A stretch of DNA of 16,935 bases from Dysgonamonadaceae bacterium (GCA_031256015.1 JAIRRK010000022.1:1-16935); one strand, 5' to 3'; positions 1-7,967 are shown, counted from the first letter of the stretch. Program-made: numbers and translations. Notes: generated from the sequence alone by a model not told the origin.

Positions 1-67
1 CACCCCCACCCATCCCACCGCGCAGCTGTGGCCTATCGGGAATCCAACAAATTAGAATTGTATTTAC
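1..67. other. Unassigned left edge, C-rich
   Basis: No gene can be recognised here. The first 20 bases are C-rich on the plus strand, so the minus strand carries closely spaced G runs. One plus-strand frame is open from base 1 to a TGA at 112-114 and so runs into the repeat array, but its 37 codons match nothing I recognise and it has no visible start. It may be the tail of a gene lying to the left, or chance. Confidence 0.3.
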
Positions 68-297
68 ATTACAATGGAGGTTACAACGTGATTACAACGG
101 AGGTTGCAATGTGATTACAACGTAGGTTGCAATGTGATTACAACGGAGGTTGCAATGTGATTACAACGGAGGTTGCAATGTGATTACAACGGAGGTTGCA
201 TTTAGGATGCAACGGAGGTTGCATTTAGGATGCAACGGAGGTTGCATTTAGGATGCAACGGAGGTTGCATTTAGGATGCAATGGGCATTGCAGTCAT
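68..297. repeat. 23-bp tandem repeat array, two subfamilies
   Basis: Nine head-to-tail units of exactly 23 bp run from 68 to 274, and a decayed tenth reaches about 297. Unit starts are 68, 91, 114, 137, 160, 183, 206, 229 and 252. Every unit has a GGAGGTT-type centre; unit 1 reads GGAGGTTACAAC and unit 3 has GTAGG. Units 2-5 open with ATTACAAC and end GTTGCAATGTG. Units 7-9 open with GATGCAAC and end GTTGCATTTAG. Unit 6 is the hybrid, with the left half of the first type and the right half of the second. In the second type the arms ATGCAAC and GTTGCAT form a perfect 7-bp inverted repeat around GGAG. In the first type the same arms carry one mismatch. The 23-bp period is not a multiple of three, so the array does not encode a repeated peptide. 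Contiguous units without spacers rule out CRISPR. Function unknown. Confidence 0.95.
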
Positions 298-326
298 CAT
301 GCAAGGAGAGTCAAGCGAAAGCGGAT

Positions 327-344
327 CGGGATAAACGTGTCCCG
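327..344. other. Small hairpin between repeat array and terminator
   Basis: CGGGATA (327-333) can pair with TGTCCCG (338-344), with one G-T wobble, around a 4-base AACG loop. No T-run follows it directly on either strand, so it is not itself a convincing terminator. It lies about 13 bp from the secDF terminator stem and could be an extra 3'-end structure of that transcript. It may also be chance. Confidence 0.35.
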
Positions 345-352
345 GAAAGCGC

Positions 353-396
353 AATAAAAAGAGGCGTTTCATTGACGAAACGCCTCTTTCTTGTTT
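353..396 (-). terminator. Rho-independent terminator of secDF
   Basis: A perfect 13-bp stem is formed by AAAGAGGCGTTTC (358-370) and GAAACGCCTCTTT (377-389) around a 6-base loop. On the minus strand the stem runs straight into a T-rich tail (357 downwards), 19 bp after the secDF stop codon. The plus strand also has a T-rich tail (CTTGTTT), so the element could stop transcription from both sides and insulate secDF from the repeat array. Confidence 0.9.
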
Positions 397-408
397 ATAG
401 AGTTTATC

Positions 409-3312
409 TTATTTTTTCACTTTCTTTCTTCTTTGCAAGTCAAACGCAATCGGAGAAGCTACGAATAAAGAGGAAATGGTTCCTATTATTGTACCTAAAA
501 TCATTGCGAAAGAGAAACTGCGAAGTGCATCACCTGCAAAAAAGAATATGATTATTAATACCAATAATGTACTGAAAGAAGTATTAAACGTTCTGTTTAA
601 TGTCGAGTTTAAGGCACCGTTGAATACTTCGTATTTATCTGTTTTCGGATATAATTGAGAGTATTCGCGTACACGGTCGAAGATTACCACCTTGTCGTTG
701 ACCGAATATCCGATAGCGGTTAATACGGCTCCGATGAATGTTTGGTCAACTTCCAACGAGAAAGGAACGAATCCCCACAAAATGGCGTACATACCCAAAA
801 TGAATATGGCGTCAAAAGTCAGAGCAATAATGGTACCTGCCGAGAACGATAAATCTCTAAAACGAAGCAGGATGTATAATCCGATTCCGATTACGGCGAA
901 TAATACCGCCCAAACCGCCTTTGTTTTCAAATCGTCGGCAATGCTTGGCCCTACCTTTTGCTGACTTTGAATGTATCCTTTGTCTCGGTCGATGAATTGC
1001 TCGTAAGTGGTTCCTTCCGGCAAGAAAACGTTCAACGCGTCATAAATTCTTTTCTGAATTTCGGAATCAACTTGAGGGTCGTTCGAGTCAATCATGAAGT
1101 TTGTCGAAATCCGAACTTGATCGGTCGTTCCTATGGTGATTATGCTTGGCGTATGATCTTCAAAATAAGGATCCAATAATTGTTGGGCTTCAACGGTATT
1201 GATGGGTTGGTCGAATCGGATGACGAAATTGCGCCCTCCGGTGAAGTCGATACCTTGATTCAATCCTCTAAATGTAAATACGACCATACATAAAACGGTG
1301 ATAGCTCCCAATATGATGTAAGTCAGCGATTTCTTTTTCAAGAAGTCGAACTTGGGATCAATCAGGAAGTTCTTGGATATTTTTGTCGTGAAAGAGAGGT
1401 TCAATAATTTACCTTTCGACAACATCGAGTTGTAAGTCAAACGTGTTAAAAAGACTGCCGTAAAGAACGATATACAGATACCGATAATCAAAGTGAAAGC
1501 AAAACCTTTAATTGGTCCGGTTCCGAACAACAACAGAATAATACCGGTAAGAAGAGATGTCAAGTTCGCGTCGAAAATAGCGGAAAAGGCTTTTCCGTAT
1601 CCTTCTTCAACGGCTTTCTTCAAGGCTCTTCCTCCGCGCAGTTCTTCTTTTATTCGTTCATAAATCAAAACGTTTGCATCTACGGCAATGGCTAATGCCA
1701 ACACAATACCGGCAATACCCGACAGCGTTAAAACAACATGGAACGATGCCATGACACCTAAAGTAAAGAATAAGTTAAGCAACAAGGCTCCATTTGCTAT
1801 CAGACCCGGTTTCACGCCGTACACCACCATCAAATACAGCATCAAAATAATCAGGGCGATAATAAATGAAATAAATCCCTGATTAATTGCTTGTTGACCT
1901 AAAGAAGGTCCTACTATATCTTCTTGTACGATGTTTGCCCGCGCCGACATTCTACCCGATTTCAACACATTGGCTAAGTCCTTCGCTTGTTCAGGCGAAA
2001 AGTTTCCTGTAATGGAGGAAGTTCCATTGGGTATTTCGACTTGAACCATAGGAAATGAATACACGGCATTATCCAAGACAATGGCAACCCAACGTTTAAT
2101 ATTGTCTTTTGTTAAGCGAGCCCAAACTTTGGCGGCATCGCTCTTCATAGTCATACTTACTTCCGCAAAGGAGGAGTATTGTCCGAAATGGTCGGAAGCA
2201 TCGGCAATTACATCTCCACTCAATACAGGCTTGGGCTTTCCGTCGATGTAATTCACTTTCAACGCAACCAATTCATAAATATCGCTTTCCTCCGTACGAG
2301 GCTTAACTGTCCATTTGAGACTGATTCTATTTGCATCCAGTAATTCTTTTACTTTTCTATTCTCGAGGTAAGCATTGATTTTCGGGATATTGCTTTTTCC
2401 GGCCATCGCCACAACCGGAGATTGGTAGGGCTGAGTAGGATTCAATCCCATTAAAGCGAACAAAGGCCATTGTGAATTTTCGGGAATAATGTTTTGTACG
2501 GTGTCTTCGGCTGCAACATTTTCCGTGGAAACAGCTTGTTGACGAGCGGTTTGAATGGAATCGCGAATAATGTTGTTTGCACTAATCAATGTTTGATGAA
2601 TTTCCGACTCTAAATGAGTTTCCCAAAACTCAAGATTTGCCGTTCCTTGCAACAGTTCGCGTACACGTTCAGGGTCTTTAACTCCCGGGAGCTCAATTGA
2701 AATCAAGCCGTCTCTATCCAAGTTTTGAATATTCGGAGCGGCAACGCCAAATCGGTCAATACGATTACGCAAGACATTAAATGAATTGGAATAAGCTGTT
2801 TTAAGTTCTTCTTTCAATAAAGCAACTACTTCTTCATTCGAACTTTGGGGCTTAATCCGGTCTCTCAATTCATAGGTACCAAAAATGGCCGAAAGTTTTG
2901 CATTGGGGTCTAACTCTCTGTAAGTGTTTGAAAAGGAAGTCATGAAATCTTGACCTCGAGCCTGAAGTTCTGTTGCTTTATCCAAAGCTTGATTGAAAAT
3001 CGGATCCGGATTATTATCCGACAAAGATTTCAACACATCAGCAGCTCCAATCTCTACAATCACATTCATTCCTCCTTTAAGGTCCAATCCCAATGTTATC
3101 TCCAAAGCCCGACATTTTTCGAGGGAATAACCTAACCAAACTTTTTCTTTAGCAAGAGAATCAAGATATTGAGTCTCTAATCTCGGATCTCCTCCGGAAT
3201 ACTCTTTCGCCTGATTATAATACTTATTCGTTACAACGGTAAACGACAAATAGAATAAACTTACTAATGTAAGTGCAACAGCGAGAAACGTTACAAGTCC
3301 TTTATTTTGCAT
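409..3312 (-). CDS. secDF: Fused protein-export membrane protein SecD/SecF
   Basis: This is a single 967-residue chain joining SecD and SecF, accessory subunits of the SecYEG translocon that use the proton gradient to complete export across the inner membrane. An N-terminal membrane segment (about 7-27) is followed by the SecD signature GLDLKGG near 75-81 and a large periplasmic region to about 470. Five SecD membrane helices follow (about 475-630), with DANVLIYERIKEELRGG near 545-561. The SecF half begins near 645, has GIDFTGG at 687-693, a second periplasmic loop, then helices from about 797 with GYSVNDKVVIFDR near 868-880. It ends in a basic tail. The length is close to other Bacteroidota SecDF fusions. 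The start at 3312 follows a well-matched promoter (3370-3401) with a leader of about 50 nt and no clear Shine-Dalgarno site. It appears monocistronic, closed by the terminator at 353-396. Confidence 0.97.
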   Translation of the reverse strand: MQNKGLVTFLAVALTLVSLFYLSFTVVTNKYYNQAKEYSGGDPRLETQYLDSLAKEKVWLGYSLEKCRALEITLGLDLKGGMNVIVEIGAADVLKSLSDNNPDPIFNQALDKATELQARGQDFMTSFSNTYRELDPNAKLSAIFGTYELRDRIKPQSSNEEVVALLKEELKTAYSNSFNVLRNRIDRFGVAAPNIQNLDRDGLISIELPGVKDPERVRELLQGTANLEFWETHLESEIHQTLISANNIIRDSIQTARQQAVSTENVAAEDTVQNIIPENSQWPLFALMGLNPTQPYQSPVVAMAGKSNIPKINAYLENRKVKELLDANRISLKWTVKPRTEESDIYELVALKVNYIDGKPKPVLSGDVIADASDHFGQYSSFAEVSMTMKSDAAKVWARLTKDNIKRWVAIVLDNAVYSFPMVQVEIPNGTSSITGNFSPEQAKDLANVLKSGRMSARANIVQEDIVGPSLGQQAINQGFISFIIALIILMLYLMVVYGVKPGLIANGALLLNLFFTLGVMASFHVVLTLSGIAGIVLALAIAVDANVLIYERIKEELRGGRALKKAVEEGYGKAFSAIFDANLTSLLTGIILLLFGTGPIKGFAFTLIIGICISFFTAVFLTRLTYNSMLSKGKLLNLSFTTKISKNFLIDPKFDFLKKKSLTYIILGAITVLCMVVFTFRGLNQGIDFTGGRNFVIRFDQPINTVEAQQLLDPYFEDHTPSIITIGTTDQVRISTNFMIDSNDPQVDSEIQKRIYDALNVFLPEGTTYEQFIDRDKGYIQSQQKVGPSIADDLKTKAVWAVLFAVIGIGLYILLRFRDLSFSAGTIIALTFDAIFILGMYAILWGFVPFSLEVDQTFIGAVLTAIGYSVNDKVVIFDRVREYSQLYPKTDKYEVFNGALNSTLNRTFNTSFSTLLVLIIIFFFAGDALRSFSFAMILGTIIGTISSLFVASPIAFDLQRRKKVKK

Positions 3313-3369
3313 CTGTACTTAATTTATTTTTTTGAATTAATATCTTATTAATGTTGATTTTTCCGCTCG

Positions 3370-3401
3370 CAAATATAGTCTTTTCCGAAGTATTTCACAA
3401 A
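3370..3401 (-). promoter_or_regulatory. Bacteroidetes-type promoter for secDF
   Basis: Read on the minus strand, TTTG (3401-3398) is followed after exactly 20 bp by TATATTTG (3377-3370). This matches the -33/-7 pattern of Bacteroidetes promoters (TTTG and TAnnTTTG). It predicts a transcript start near 3364 and a leader of about 50 nt before the ATG at 3312. The -33 element begins 5 bp after the stop codon of the glycosyltransferase remnant. Confidence 0.75.
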
Positions 3402-3405
3402 TATT

Positions 3406-3600
3406 TTATTCCTTATTAATGATATCGCTTATAATATATTCCGGTCTTTCCTTTACTTCATCGAATAAAATGGCTATGTATTTCCCTAAAACGCCGATTG
3501 TTAATAACTGAATTCCTCCGAAAAAGAGGAATGCAATCATCAATGAAGTCCAACCGCTTGTTGCATCAATATACAAAGCTTGAATAAAAAAACTTACTCT
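3406..3600 (-). pseudogene. C-terminal remnant of a family 2 glycosyltransferase
   Basis: The minus-strand frame ending at the TAA at 3406-3408 reads for 65 codons and carries the typical C-terminus of GtrB/ArnC/DPM1-like membrane glycosyltransferases: SGWTSLMIAFLFFGGIQLL, then LGKYIAILFDEVKERPEYI. These residues form the end of one membrane helix, the last helix, and the cytoplasmic E-R-P-x-Y-I tail. Family members are usually a little over 300 residues, so the whole GT-A catalytic domain and the preceding helix are missing. The frame is closed upstream by a TGA at 3601-3603, and no start codon precedes the conserved part. The stop of the neighbouring gene (3594-3596) lies inside this frame, which places a deletion or recombination junction at about 3590-3605. 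I infer a dead fragment. Which glycosyltransferase it came from cannot be told. Confidence 0.8.
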
Positions 3601-4322
3601 TCATCTTTCAGCAATTCTTTTTCAATTTCTTCTCTACTGTAAATTTTCACATTGGTAATGACAAAACGGGTATCAATGAAATTTCCATATTGATTACACT
3701 CATCAATTACCTTTCGCAATACAACTCTGATATCTATTTGTAAATTGATTAAAAATATCAGGGTGAAGTAATTATCTTCTATTTTGATTTCTTCAATAAT
3801 TCCTTCCGACTTTTCTATAAAAAAGGGAAATTCTTTTTCGATTAAACTTTTTTGATAAGCTGAAAATGGCACTAATTTGTTTGATTTGAAAAAAGAATAA
3901 AACCGAAAATTACCGTCTTTTCCTCCCAAACCGGTTGAGATAAAGATTTGTTTTTCTTCCGAAAATTCTGATTCCAACGTAATTCGAGCTTGCATCATGG
4001 CTAATATTGCCCAATCGTTCAGATGGTCTTTGTTTTTTTCCGTGTAAATTTCCAAAGCCCGATAAGCTTTTACATCACCCGAAACAGCCAAAAAAGTCAA
4101 TGCGTATTGAATTTCTTCGGTTGACGAATAATCATCATTTAAGATTATTATTTGATTCTCAACGGTTCCTTTTTCCATGTTTTTTCTCACAGAATCGGAA
4201 TAATTGAAATATTCCATTTGCTTTTCAATCGGAATAGAAGCGTCCAATACATGCAAAGTACCGTCCAAGTTTTTTAAGGAATCTTGAAATTCTTTAAAAA
4301 TATCCTTATCATCTTTTTTCAT
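3594..4322 (-). CDS. Conserved protein of unknown function (Bacteroidales type)
   Basis: The protein has 242 residues and a function I cannot name. I chose the start MKKDDKDIFKEF at 4322; a longer frame to 4454 only reads the upstream gene out of frame. The start overlaps the end of the glycosyltransferase gene by 14 nt, with GGAG just before the ATG, so translation is probably coupled. The N-terminal half (about 30-120) is helical and resembles a short helical-repeat fold (EIQYALTFLAVSGDVKAYRA, then LNDWAILAMMQAR). The C-terminal half carries FISTGLGGKDGNFRFY, VIDECNQYGNFI and VITNVKIYS. From memory these resemble a conserved uncharacterised protein of Bacteroidales, not a named family. No signal peptide or membrane segment is seen, so it is probably cytoplasmic. 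It is the last intact gene of the lysC-lysA transcription unit. Confidence 0.8.
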   Translation of the reverse strand: MKKDDKDIFKEFQDSLKNLDGTLHVLDASIPIEKQMEYFNYSDSVRKNMEKGTVENQIIILNDDYSSTEEIQYALTFLAVSGDVKAYRALEIYTEKNKDHLNDWAILAMMQARITLESEFSEEKQIFISTGLGGKDGNFRFYSFFKSNKLVPFSAYQKSLIEKEFPFFIEKSEGIIEEIKIEDNYFTLIFLINLQIDIRVVLRKVIDECNQYGNFIDTRFVITNVKIYSREEIEKELLKDEE

Positions 4323-5478
4323 ATCTCCAATTATAATAATTATTCCTCTTTTCGCGAGAAACGTAAAAGTAAAAATAACTATCGACAAAAGGCTGTATAA
4401 AATCGTAAAATAATACAGAAAAATAAAAATTAGGTTGTTTAAATAATCCTGCACTTTTCATCAAAACAAATTGTTGCGAGAAAAGCCGTATCAGAAAGAA
4501 AGCCGTCGCAATGCCGGCGAATATCCATTGGGACGTTGACGCAAAGAATGTTAATGAAGTTATAAGTAAAAAATAGAACAAAACTCTTGTGATTTTTTCC
4601 CCTTGCCAAAAGTAAACGGAGTATTTTTTATAAAATCGCCAAGCAATCATTCGAACAATCCTCATTTCTTCCCATATTTTTTTACTCTGCAAATCAAATG
4701 TCACCATACTTTCGGGAGATAATTCCACAGCAACGTTATCATTCGTTGCTACTTGATTAATAAAAAGATCGTCCTCTCCGGCATCCAAAAAACCGGATTG
4801 CAAAAAGCCTTTTTGCTCATTAAAGAATGGCTTACTGTACATCAGATTTCGACCATTTCCCATATAAGTGCGATGATTCAATGCCAACGACAACATTTGA
4901 AGATTCGAGAAAAAATAATCGTAAACAACGTATTTTGAAAAAGATTGATTTAAATAGGTAAAACCCAAGACTATTTTTTTCTTGTCCGAAAAATGAGCTG
5001 CCATGCTACTCACCCAATCGGGAGAGCAAGGAATAGAATCGGCTTCGGTAAACAATAAGGCATCGTATTTTGCCGCTTTGATTGCTAATGTCAGAGCCAA
5101 TTTTTTACGACTCAAATTTTTCGACCCGGCCGGAATGTACGTATGATACAAATGTTTGTATATATGAGAGAAACGTTTCAACACATCTTCCGTATCATCA
5201 GTCGATGCATTGTCCACGAATATCACTTCATATTCCGGATAGTTTTGTTCCAATATCGCGGGAAAATGGGCTTCAATATTACGAGCTTCATTGGTTCCGG
5301 TAATAATAATGGATACCGGAGGTTGACACGTTTCCTTGTCTATTTCCTTTTTCCGTATTTTTTTTTGATGTTTATAGGGTTTAATTAAATATCCCCAATA
5401 ATATATCAGTTGAAAAATCAGACACAAAAGTAAAGCGGAAATCAGGATTATATTCTCAGTGCTTAAATAAATCATCAT
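4309..5478 (-). CDS. Membrane-bound family 2 glycosyltransferase
   Basis: A 389-residue protein with an N-terminal membrane helix (about 9-32), a GT-A domain, and C-terminal hydrophobic segments (about 297-345). The GT2 fold is shown by PPVSIIITGTNEARNIEAHF (53-72), VIFVDNASTDDT (85-96), the DxD-like site TEADS (144-148) and GEDDLF (234-239), the expected catalytic-base region. RMIAWRFYKKY (276-286) sits where processive-type GT2 enzymes often have an R/Q-x-x-R-W motif; here the match is partial. It would transfer a sugar from an activated donor to a lipid-linked or envelope acceptor at the inner membrane; neither is predictable. It starts 6 nt after the lysA stop and overlaps the following gene by 14 nt, so it belongs to the same operon. 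It differs from the truncated glycosyltransferase at 3406-3600, which belongs to another GT2 subgroup. Confidence 0.88.
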   Translation of the reverse strand: MMIYLSTENIILISALLLCLIFQLIYYWGYLIKPYKHQKKIRKKEIDKETCQPPVSIIITGTNEARNIEAHFPAILEQNYPEYEVIFVDNASTDDTEDVLKRFSHIYKHLYHTYIPAGSKNLSRKKLALTLAIKAAKYDALLFTEADSIPCSPDWVSSMAAHFSDKKKIVLGFTYLNQSFSKYVVYDYFFSNLQMLSLALNHRTYMGNGRNLMYSKPFFNEQKGFLQSGFLDAGEDDLFINQVATNDNVAVELSPESMVTFDLQSKKIWEEMRIVRMIAWRFYKKYSVYFWQGEKITRVLFYFLLITSLTFFASTSQWIFAGIATAFFLIRLFSQQFVLMKSAGLFKQPNFYFSVLFYDFIQPFVDSYFYFYVSREKRNNYYNWRYEKR

Positions 5479-5484
5479 CTTAAT

Positions 5485-6639
5485 TTACAATAAATCAGAA
5501 AAATATGCTTTCGGTAGTTTCCGACAGTTATATTGCGAAGCCATGATTTCACCATAAGCTCCGGCGGAACGAAGGACAAAAATGTCTCCTCTTCGGGTTT
5601 TATTCAAATCGATTTGTTTAGCGAATGTATCGGATGACTCACAAATCGGACCGACAACATCGTAAGTCTCTTTGGGTTCCTCCGAAGTGATATTCTCTAT
5701 TTGATGATAAGCGTCGTATAGTGCCGGGCGAATCAATTCGGTAAATCCAGCATCAAGAATCGCAAATTTTTTCACGCTTCCGATTTTCACATACAAGACT
5801 TTGGAAATCAGGTTTCCGCATTGTCCGACAATGGAGCGTCCCGGCTCGAAATGTATTTGTTGATTCGGGAACGGTTTAAAGTGTTTATGAAAAATCCGGA
5901 AATACTCTTTAAAATCAGGAATCGGATTTTGATTCGGATATTGATAATCAATTCCTAAGCCTCCTCCAAAATTAATGTGTTCGACTATTATCTTTCGTTT
6001 TGCCAGATTTTGTTGCAATTCATTTACTCGGGTACAAAGCGCCTGAAACGGATGCAAATCCGTTAATTGAGAACCTATATGAAAGTGCAATCCGATTAAC
6101 TGAACTGAATTTAAAGTTTCCAATTTATCTAAAACACTGTCAATTTGGTCCAGATTGATTCCGAATTTATTTTCTTTCATTCCGGTTGTAATGTGATGAT
6201 GCGTATTTGCATTTACTTCCGGATTAATTCTTAATGCAATGCGGGCTTTTTTCCCCTTTTGTTGAGCCAATTCATTGATGATCTCCAATTCGGCAACGGA
6301 CTCGACATTAAAACAAAAAATATCTTTATCTAATCCTAAATTTATTTCCCAATCGGCCTTCCCCACTCCGGCAAAAACAATTTTCGTCGGAGAAAAACCG
6401 GCATTCAAAGCAGCCTGAATTTCACCTCCGCTCACGCAATCAGCACCAAGACCGCTCTCTCTGATGGCAGAAAGAATTCGAGGATTCGCATTTGCTTTTA
6501 TTGCATAATGGATGTGATAATCGTATTTTTTGGATTCAGAGACAACCGTTTCCAGTGTTTTTCTCAACAAATCCATATCATAATAATAAAACGGCGTTTC
6601 TAATGTTTTCAATTTATCGACGGGAAAATAATCTTTCAT
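5485..6639 (-). CDS. lysA: Diaminopimelate decarboxylase
   Basis: LysA removes CO2 from meso-diaminopimelate to give L-lysine, the last step of the pathway, using pyridoxal phosphate. The 384-residue protein has the fold-type III barrel followed by a beta domain. The PLP lysine is K48 in YAIKANANP, followed by GLGADCVSGGE. HFHIGSQ (about 185-193), the phosphate-binding FGGGLG (about 224-230) and EPGRSI follow. GPICESSDTFA contains the cysteine that completes the active site of the partner subunit in the dimer, and GAYG lies near the end. It is a little shorter than most bacterial LysA proteins, with a trimmed N-terminus typical of the Bacteroidales form. It starts 8 nt after the lysC stop and precedes a glycosyltransferase gene by 6 nt. 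The pairing with lysC supports the lysine/DAP role over other group IV decarboxylases. Confidence 0.95.
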   Translation of the reverse strand: MKDYFPVDKLKTLETPFYYYDMDLLRKTLETVVSESKKYDYHIHYAIKANANPRILSAIRESGLGADCVSGGEIQAALNAGFSPTKIVFAGVGKADWEINLGLDKDIFCFNVESVAELEIINELAQQKGKKARIALRINPEVNANTHHHITTGMKENKFGINLDQIDSVLDKLETLNSVQLIGLHFHIGSQLTDLHPFQALCTRVNELQQNLAKRKIIVEHINFGGGLGIDYQYPNQNPIPDFKEYFRIFHKHFKPFPNQQIHFEPGRSIVGQCGNLISKVLYVKIGSVKKFAILDAGFTELIRPALYDAYHQIENITSEEPKETYDVVGPICESSDTFAKQIDLNKTRRGDIFVLRSAGAYGEIMASQYNCRKLPKAYFSDLL

Positions 6640-6647
6640 CTTTCTAT

Positions 6648-7967
6648 TTAGTTTTTAAATAAATTATCACTCAAAGCTTGCAATGTTCTTTTTTTATCTT
6701 CTGTTTTAATCAAAAACGAAATATTGTAGTTGCTTCCTCCGTAAGAAATCATGCGTACCGGAATATCTTTTAACGCACCGACAGTCTTCGATTCAAAACC
6801 TATATTATCCCATTCCAAATCGCCTACAACACATACAATTGTCATTTTTTCATCAACCGTAACCGTTCCGTATTTTTTCAAATCGTTCAGAATATCGGCG
6901 AGGTATTTTTCGTTATCCACAGTAACCGAAACTCCTACTTCCGAGGTAACAATCATATCGATTGATGTTTGATAGTTTTCAAATATTTCAAAGACTTTTC
7001 TTAAAAAGCCGTGAGCCAAAAGCATTCTTCCTGATTTTATTTTAATTGCGGTAATGCCGTCTTTCGCAGCCACAGCCTTCATTTTTCCTTTTTCCATTTT
7101 ATTGGAAATCAGTGTTCCCTGCGACTCAGGCTGCATGGTGTTTAGTAAGCGGACCGGAATATTATTTAATTTAGCCGGCAAAATACAAGTAGGATGTAAT
7201 ATTTTCGCTCCGAAATAAGCCAATTCGGCTGCTTCTTCAAATAATAATCGTCGCACGGGAGAAGTATTTTCCACATACCGAGGATCATTGTTCTGCATTC
7301 CATCCACATCCGTCCAAATTTGAATTTCTTCAGCTTGAACGGCGGCACCGATAAGGGAAGCCGTCAAATCGCTTCCTCCTCTTTCCAAATTGTCTATCTC
7401 ACCGTAAGCATTGCGAGTAATATAGCCTTGCGTCACATAAATATCAGCATCAGGAAATGCATCTAATTGTTTTTGAAGTTTTTCTTTTATATAAGTCGAA
7501 TCGGGTTCGAAATTTTTATCTGTTCTCATGAAACTCAAGGCATCTATCAGAACCACATTCCGATTTTGTTCTTTCATTAAAAGATACATCAACGTGGAAG
7601 ACAAAATTTCTCCTTGAGCCAAAATGATTTTTTCTTCAAATAAGGTAAATAAATCTTTTGTGTAAGCACGAATCGATTGAAAATGAGATGAGATAAGATT
7701 TTGAGCCTCATTCAAATAAAATTCGTCAACATATACATCCAAAATCAATTGATTGTATTTGGCTTCCAACTGATTAATAATTTCATTGGCTGCATCGACA
7801 TTCTTTTTATAGAGATAATCTGAAATTTCAATTAAAGTATTGGTCGTTTTAGAAAAAGCGGAAAATACAACAATTTTTTTACCTTCTTCCTTGTTTATCA
7901 ATCGAACAACTTCTTTCATTTTAGAAGCAGAAGCCATCGAAGTACCTCCGAACTTTAATATTTTCAT
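6648..7967 (-). CDS. lysC: Aspartokinase, LysC (monofunctional) type
   Basis: The enzyme phosphorylates L-aspartate, the first committed step towards lysine, threonine, methionine and diaminopimelate. The 439-residue chain has an amino-acid kinase domain: KFGGTS (5-10), ERGGSDLTASLIG (195-207), WTDVDGM (218-224). Two ACT domains follow, about 305-365 and 375-439. The first has MLLAHGFLRKVFEIFENYQ and SIDMIVTSEVGVSVTVD, the lysine-binding region in E. coli LysC-like enzymes. The length and single-function layout fit this class; there is no homoserine dehydrogenase domain. I infer feedback inhibition by lysine from the ACT arrangement and the lysA neighbour. It begins a transcription unit with its own promoter (8017-8047) in the 90-bp gap after ftsE, with a leader of about 45 nt, too short for a lysine riboswitch. 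Confidence 0.95.
   Translation of the reverse strand: MKILKFGGTSMASASKMKEVVRLINKEEGKKIVVFSAFSKTTNTLIEISDYLYKKNVDAANEIINQLEAKYNQLILDVYVDEFYLNEAQNLISSHFQSIRAYTKDLFTLFEEKIILAQGEILSSTLMYLLMKEQNRNVVLIDALSFMRTDKNFEPDSTYIKEKLQKQLDAFPDADIYVTQGYITRNAYGEIDNLERGGSDLTASLIGAAVQAEEIQIWTDVDGMQNNDPRYVENTSPVRRLLFEEAAELAYFGAKILHPTCILPAKLNNIPVRLLNTMQPESQGTLISNKMEKGKMKAVAAKDGITAIKIKSGRMLLAHGFLRKVFEIFENYQTSIDMIVTSEVGVSVTVDNEKYLADILNDLKKYGTVTVDEKMTIVCVVGDLEWDNIGFESKTVGALKDIPVRMISYGGSNYNISFLIKTEDKKRTLQALSDNLFKN

Noticed and set aside
68..297. CRISPR array
   Set aside because: The 23-bp units are contiguous with no unique spacers, and no cas gene is present.
276..551. Plus-strand open frame of 91 codons starting in the last repeat
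   Set aside because: Most of it is antisense to the terminator and the 3' end of secDF, and its product has no recognisable features.
3594..3603. Programmed frameshift joining the unknown protein to the glycosyltransferase tail
   Set aside because: The frames overlap by only a few bases, there is no slippery heptamer with a downstream structure that I can see, and a soluble protein fused to the last membrane helix of a GT2 enzyme has no precedent known to me.
4323..4454. N-terminal extension of the unknown protein up to 4454
   Set aside because: These 44 codons only read the 3' end of the glycosyltransferase gene in another frame. The ATG at 4322 gives a sensible short overlap.
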